Part shown: piece by piece, positions 5,371 to 6,171 of the stretch
Layout of the letters: each line of letters opens with the position of its first letter
Position numbering within the stretch: the first letter of the stretch is position 1
NCBI GenBank assembly: GCA_003649715.1
Contig: QMSS01000085.1
Coordinates: forward strand, 1-6,171
Source of the DNA: Thermoplasmata archaeon
GTDB lineage: Archaea; Thermoplasmatota; E2; DHVEG-1
Direction of reading: 5' to 3'
Length of the DNA stretch: 6,171 bases
Position numbers and translations under genes: made by a program
Notes under the pieces: generated by a model
The model's input: only the letters and a program-made list of their open reading frames with translations
Database searches by the model: none
What the model was told of the DNA's origin: nothing

Positions 5371-6171
5371 ATGCAGCGTTTGGCAATAAAATTTGCATAC
5401 GATGGTAGAAAATTCCATGGATATGCAAGACAACCAGGTCTTAAAACAGTTGAAGGAACTATAATAGAAACCCTACTAAATCTCGATCTAATACCTAATA
5501 TCAAAAAATCCATTTTCAGATCCGCAAGCAGAACTGACAAAGGAGTATCAGCAATAGGTAACGTCATCGCATTTAATACCATGTTGTCATCTAATAGCAT
5601 AAACAATGACATAAAAAATGAAAACATCTTACAAAAAATATCTGATGAACTAAAATTTATCTACATATACGGCATCAAAACCGTTGACCCATATTTCAAC
5701 CCCAGGCATGCAAAACTCAGACAATATAGATACTATCTACCAAAAAACAACATAGACATAGATGTTATAAAATCTGCAATAAAACTCTTTATAGGCAAAC
5801 ATGATTTCAGCAACTTCGCACGCATAGAAGCACATAGAAATCCAGTTAGACAAATCAACAAAATCATTCTAAAATCAGAAAAAAATTTTCTCATGATAGA
5901 CTTCTACGCACAAAACTTCCTCTGGCATCAAATCAGAAGAATCATTTCATCAATCAAACAAGTAGGACAGGGTATACTGAAAGAAAGCCAGATCGCAGAG
6001 GCATTGCAAAACCCAGATAAAAAAATAGATTTTGGTTTAGCCGCTGCTGAACCACTACTACTAGTAGACGTCAATTATGACTTCAAATTCCATTACAACC
6101 CAGATCTACTCAATAGGGCATATGCTCTTGAAGAGAATATAAAGAAAAATCTTTTACATCATCAAAAAAAA
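5371..6171 (+). CDS. truA: tRNA pseudouridine synthase A, 3' end cut by window edge
   Basis: The frame runs open from ATG 5371 to the last base, 267 codons without a stop. TruA converts uridines 38-40 in the tRNA anticodon stem-loop to pseudouridine. The start LAIKFAYDGRKFHGYARQP (4-22) is the family's first strand. SRTDKGVSA (53-61) carries the catalytic Asp56. RQYRYYLP (117-124) holds the active-site Tyr region, HDFSNFAR (144-151) matches the GxHDFxxF block, and NFLWHQIRRI (182-191) is the conserved core strand-helix. AAAEPLLLVDV (224-234) closes the domain. Archaeal TruA proteins are around this length, so only a few residues should be missing. All of its many A-runs stay in frame, in contrast to asnA immediately upstream. 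It follows asnA in the same direction and probably has its own TATA box. Confidence 0.93.
   Translation, partial: MQRLAIKFAYDGRKFHGYARQPGLKTVEGTIIETLLNLDLIPNIKKSIFRSASRTDKGVSAIGNVIAFNTMLSSNSINNDIKNENILQKISDELKFIYIYGIKTVDPYFNPRHAKLRQYRYYLPKNNIDIDVIKSAIKLFIGKHDFSNFARIEAHRNPVRQINKIILKSEKNFLMIDFYAQNFLWHQIRRIISSIKQVGQGILKESQIAEALQNPDKKIDFGLAAAEPLLLVDVNYDFKFHYNPDLLNRAYALEENIKKNLLHHQKK

Noticed and set aside
5116..5627. Two minus-strand frames of 95-105 codons
   Set aside because: They are antisense to the asnA end and the truA start, and are Phe/Leu-rich as expected for the complement of A-rich coding DNA.
1..6171. CRISPR array, tRNA, rRNA, insertion sequence or transposase
   Set aside because: I saw no regularly spaced repeats, cloverleaf, rRNA signature or transposase motif on either strand.

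Overview
The window looks archaeal. It carries an archaeal NMD3 ribosome-biogenesis factor, a GatD subunit of the archaea-specific Glu-tRNA(Gln) amidotransferase, and genes preceded by TATA boxes about 25-27 bases upstream of the expected transcript start, with oligo-T terminators. The DNA is AT-rich, and coding strands are purine-rich. A euryarchaeal or Thermoplasmatota-like host fits the radical SAM/B12-type protein and the mix of leadered and leaderless genes, but I cannot place it more exactly from sequence alone.

Layout from left to right. (1) Positions 3-809 (+) hold the C-terminal part of a radical SAM protein that enters from outside the window. (2) Positions 810-1564 are a long region with no conventional gene. 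It contains oligo-T terminators and a probable small minus-strand gene (1184 to 1065, possibly on to 966) with a well-placed TATA box. It also holds AT-rich DNA with small inverted repeats and the NMD3 promoter. (3) Positions 1565-2608 (+) encode NMD3. (4) A 76-base convergent gap has oligo-T runs on both strands. (5) Positions 3974-2685 (-) encode GatD. (6) A 250-base divergent promoter region lies between gatD and asnA. (7) Positions 4225-5300 (+) hold an AsnA-type asparagine synthetase whose frame is broken three times, each time in a homopolymer. (8) Positions 5371-6171 (+) encode TruA pseudouridine synthase, open to the right edge.

Most of the genes serve translation: NMD3 in large-subunit maturation, GatD in making Gln-tRNA(Gln), TruA in tRNA anticodon-stem modification. 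AsnA supplies free asparagine. gatD and asnA are divergent and share one regulatory region, so two amide-nitrogen functions sit back to back.

I found no convincing new multi-gene system. The points most worth checking are the triple-broken but otherwise well-conserved asnA (one break falls on a perfect A AAA AAA slip site), the small minus-strand reading frame split by an in-frame TAG, and an inverted repeat centred on the asnA TATA box.
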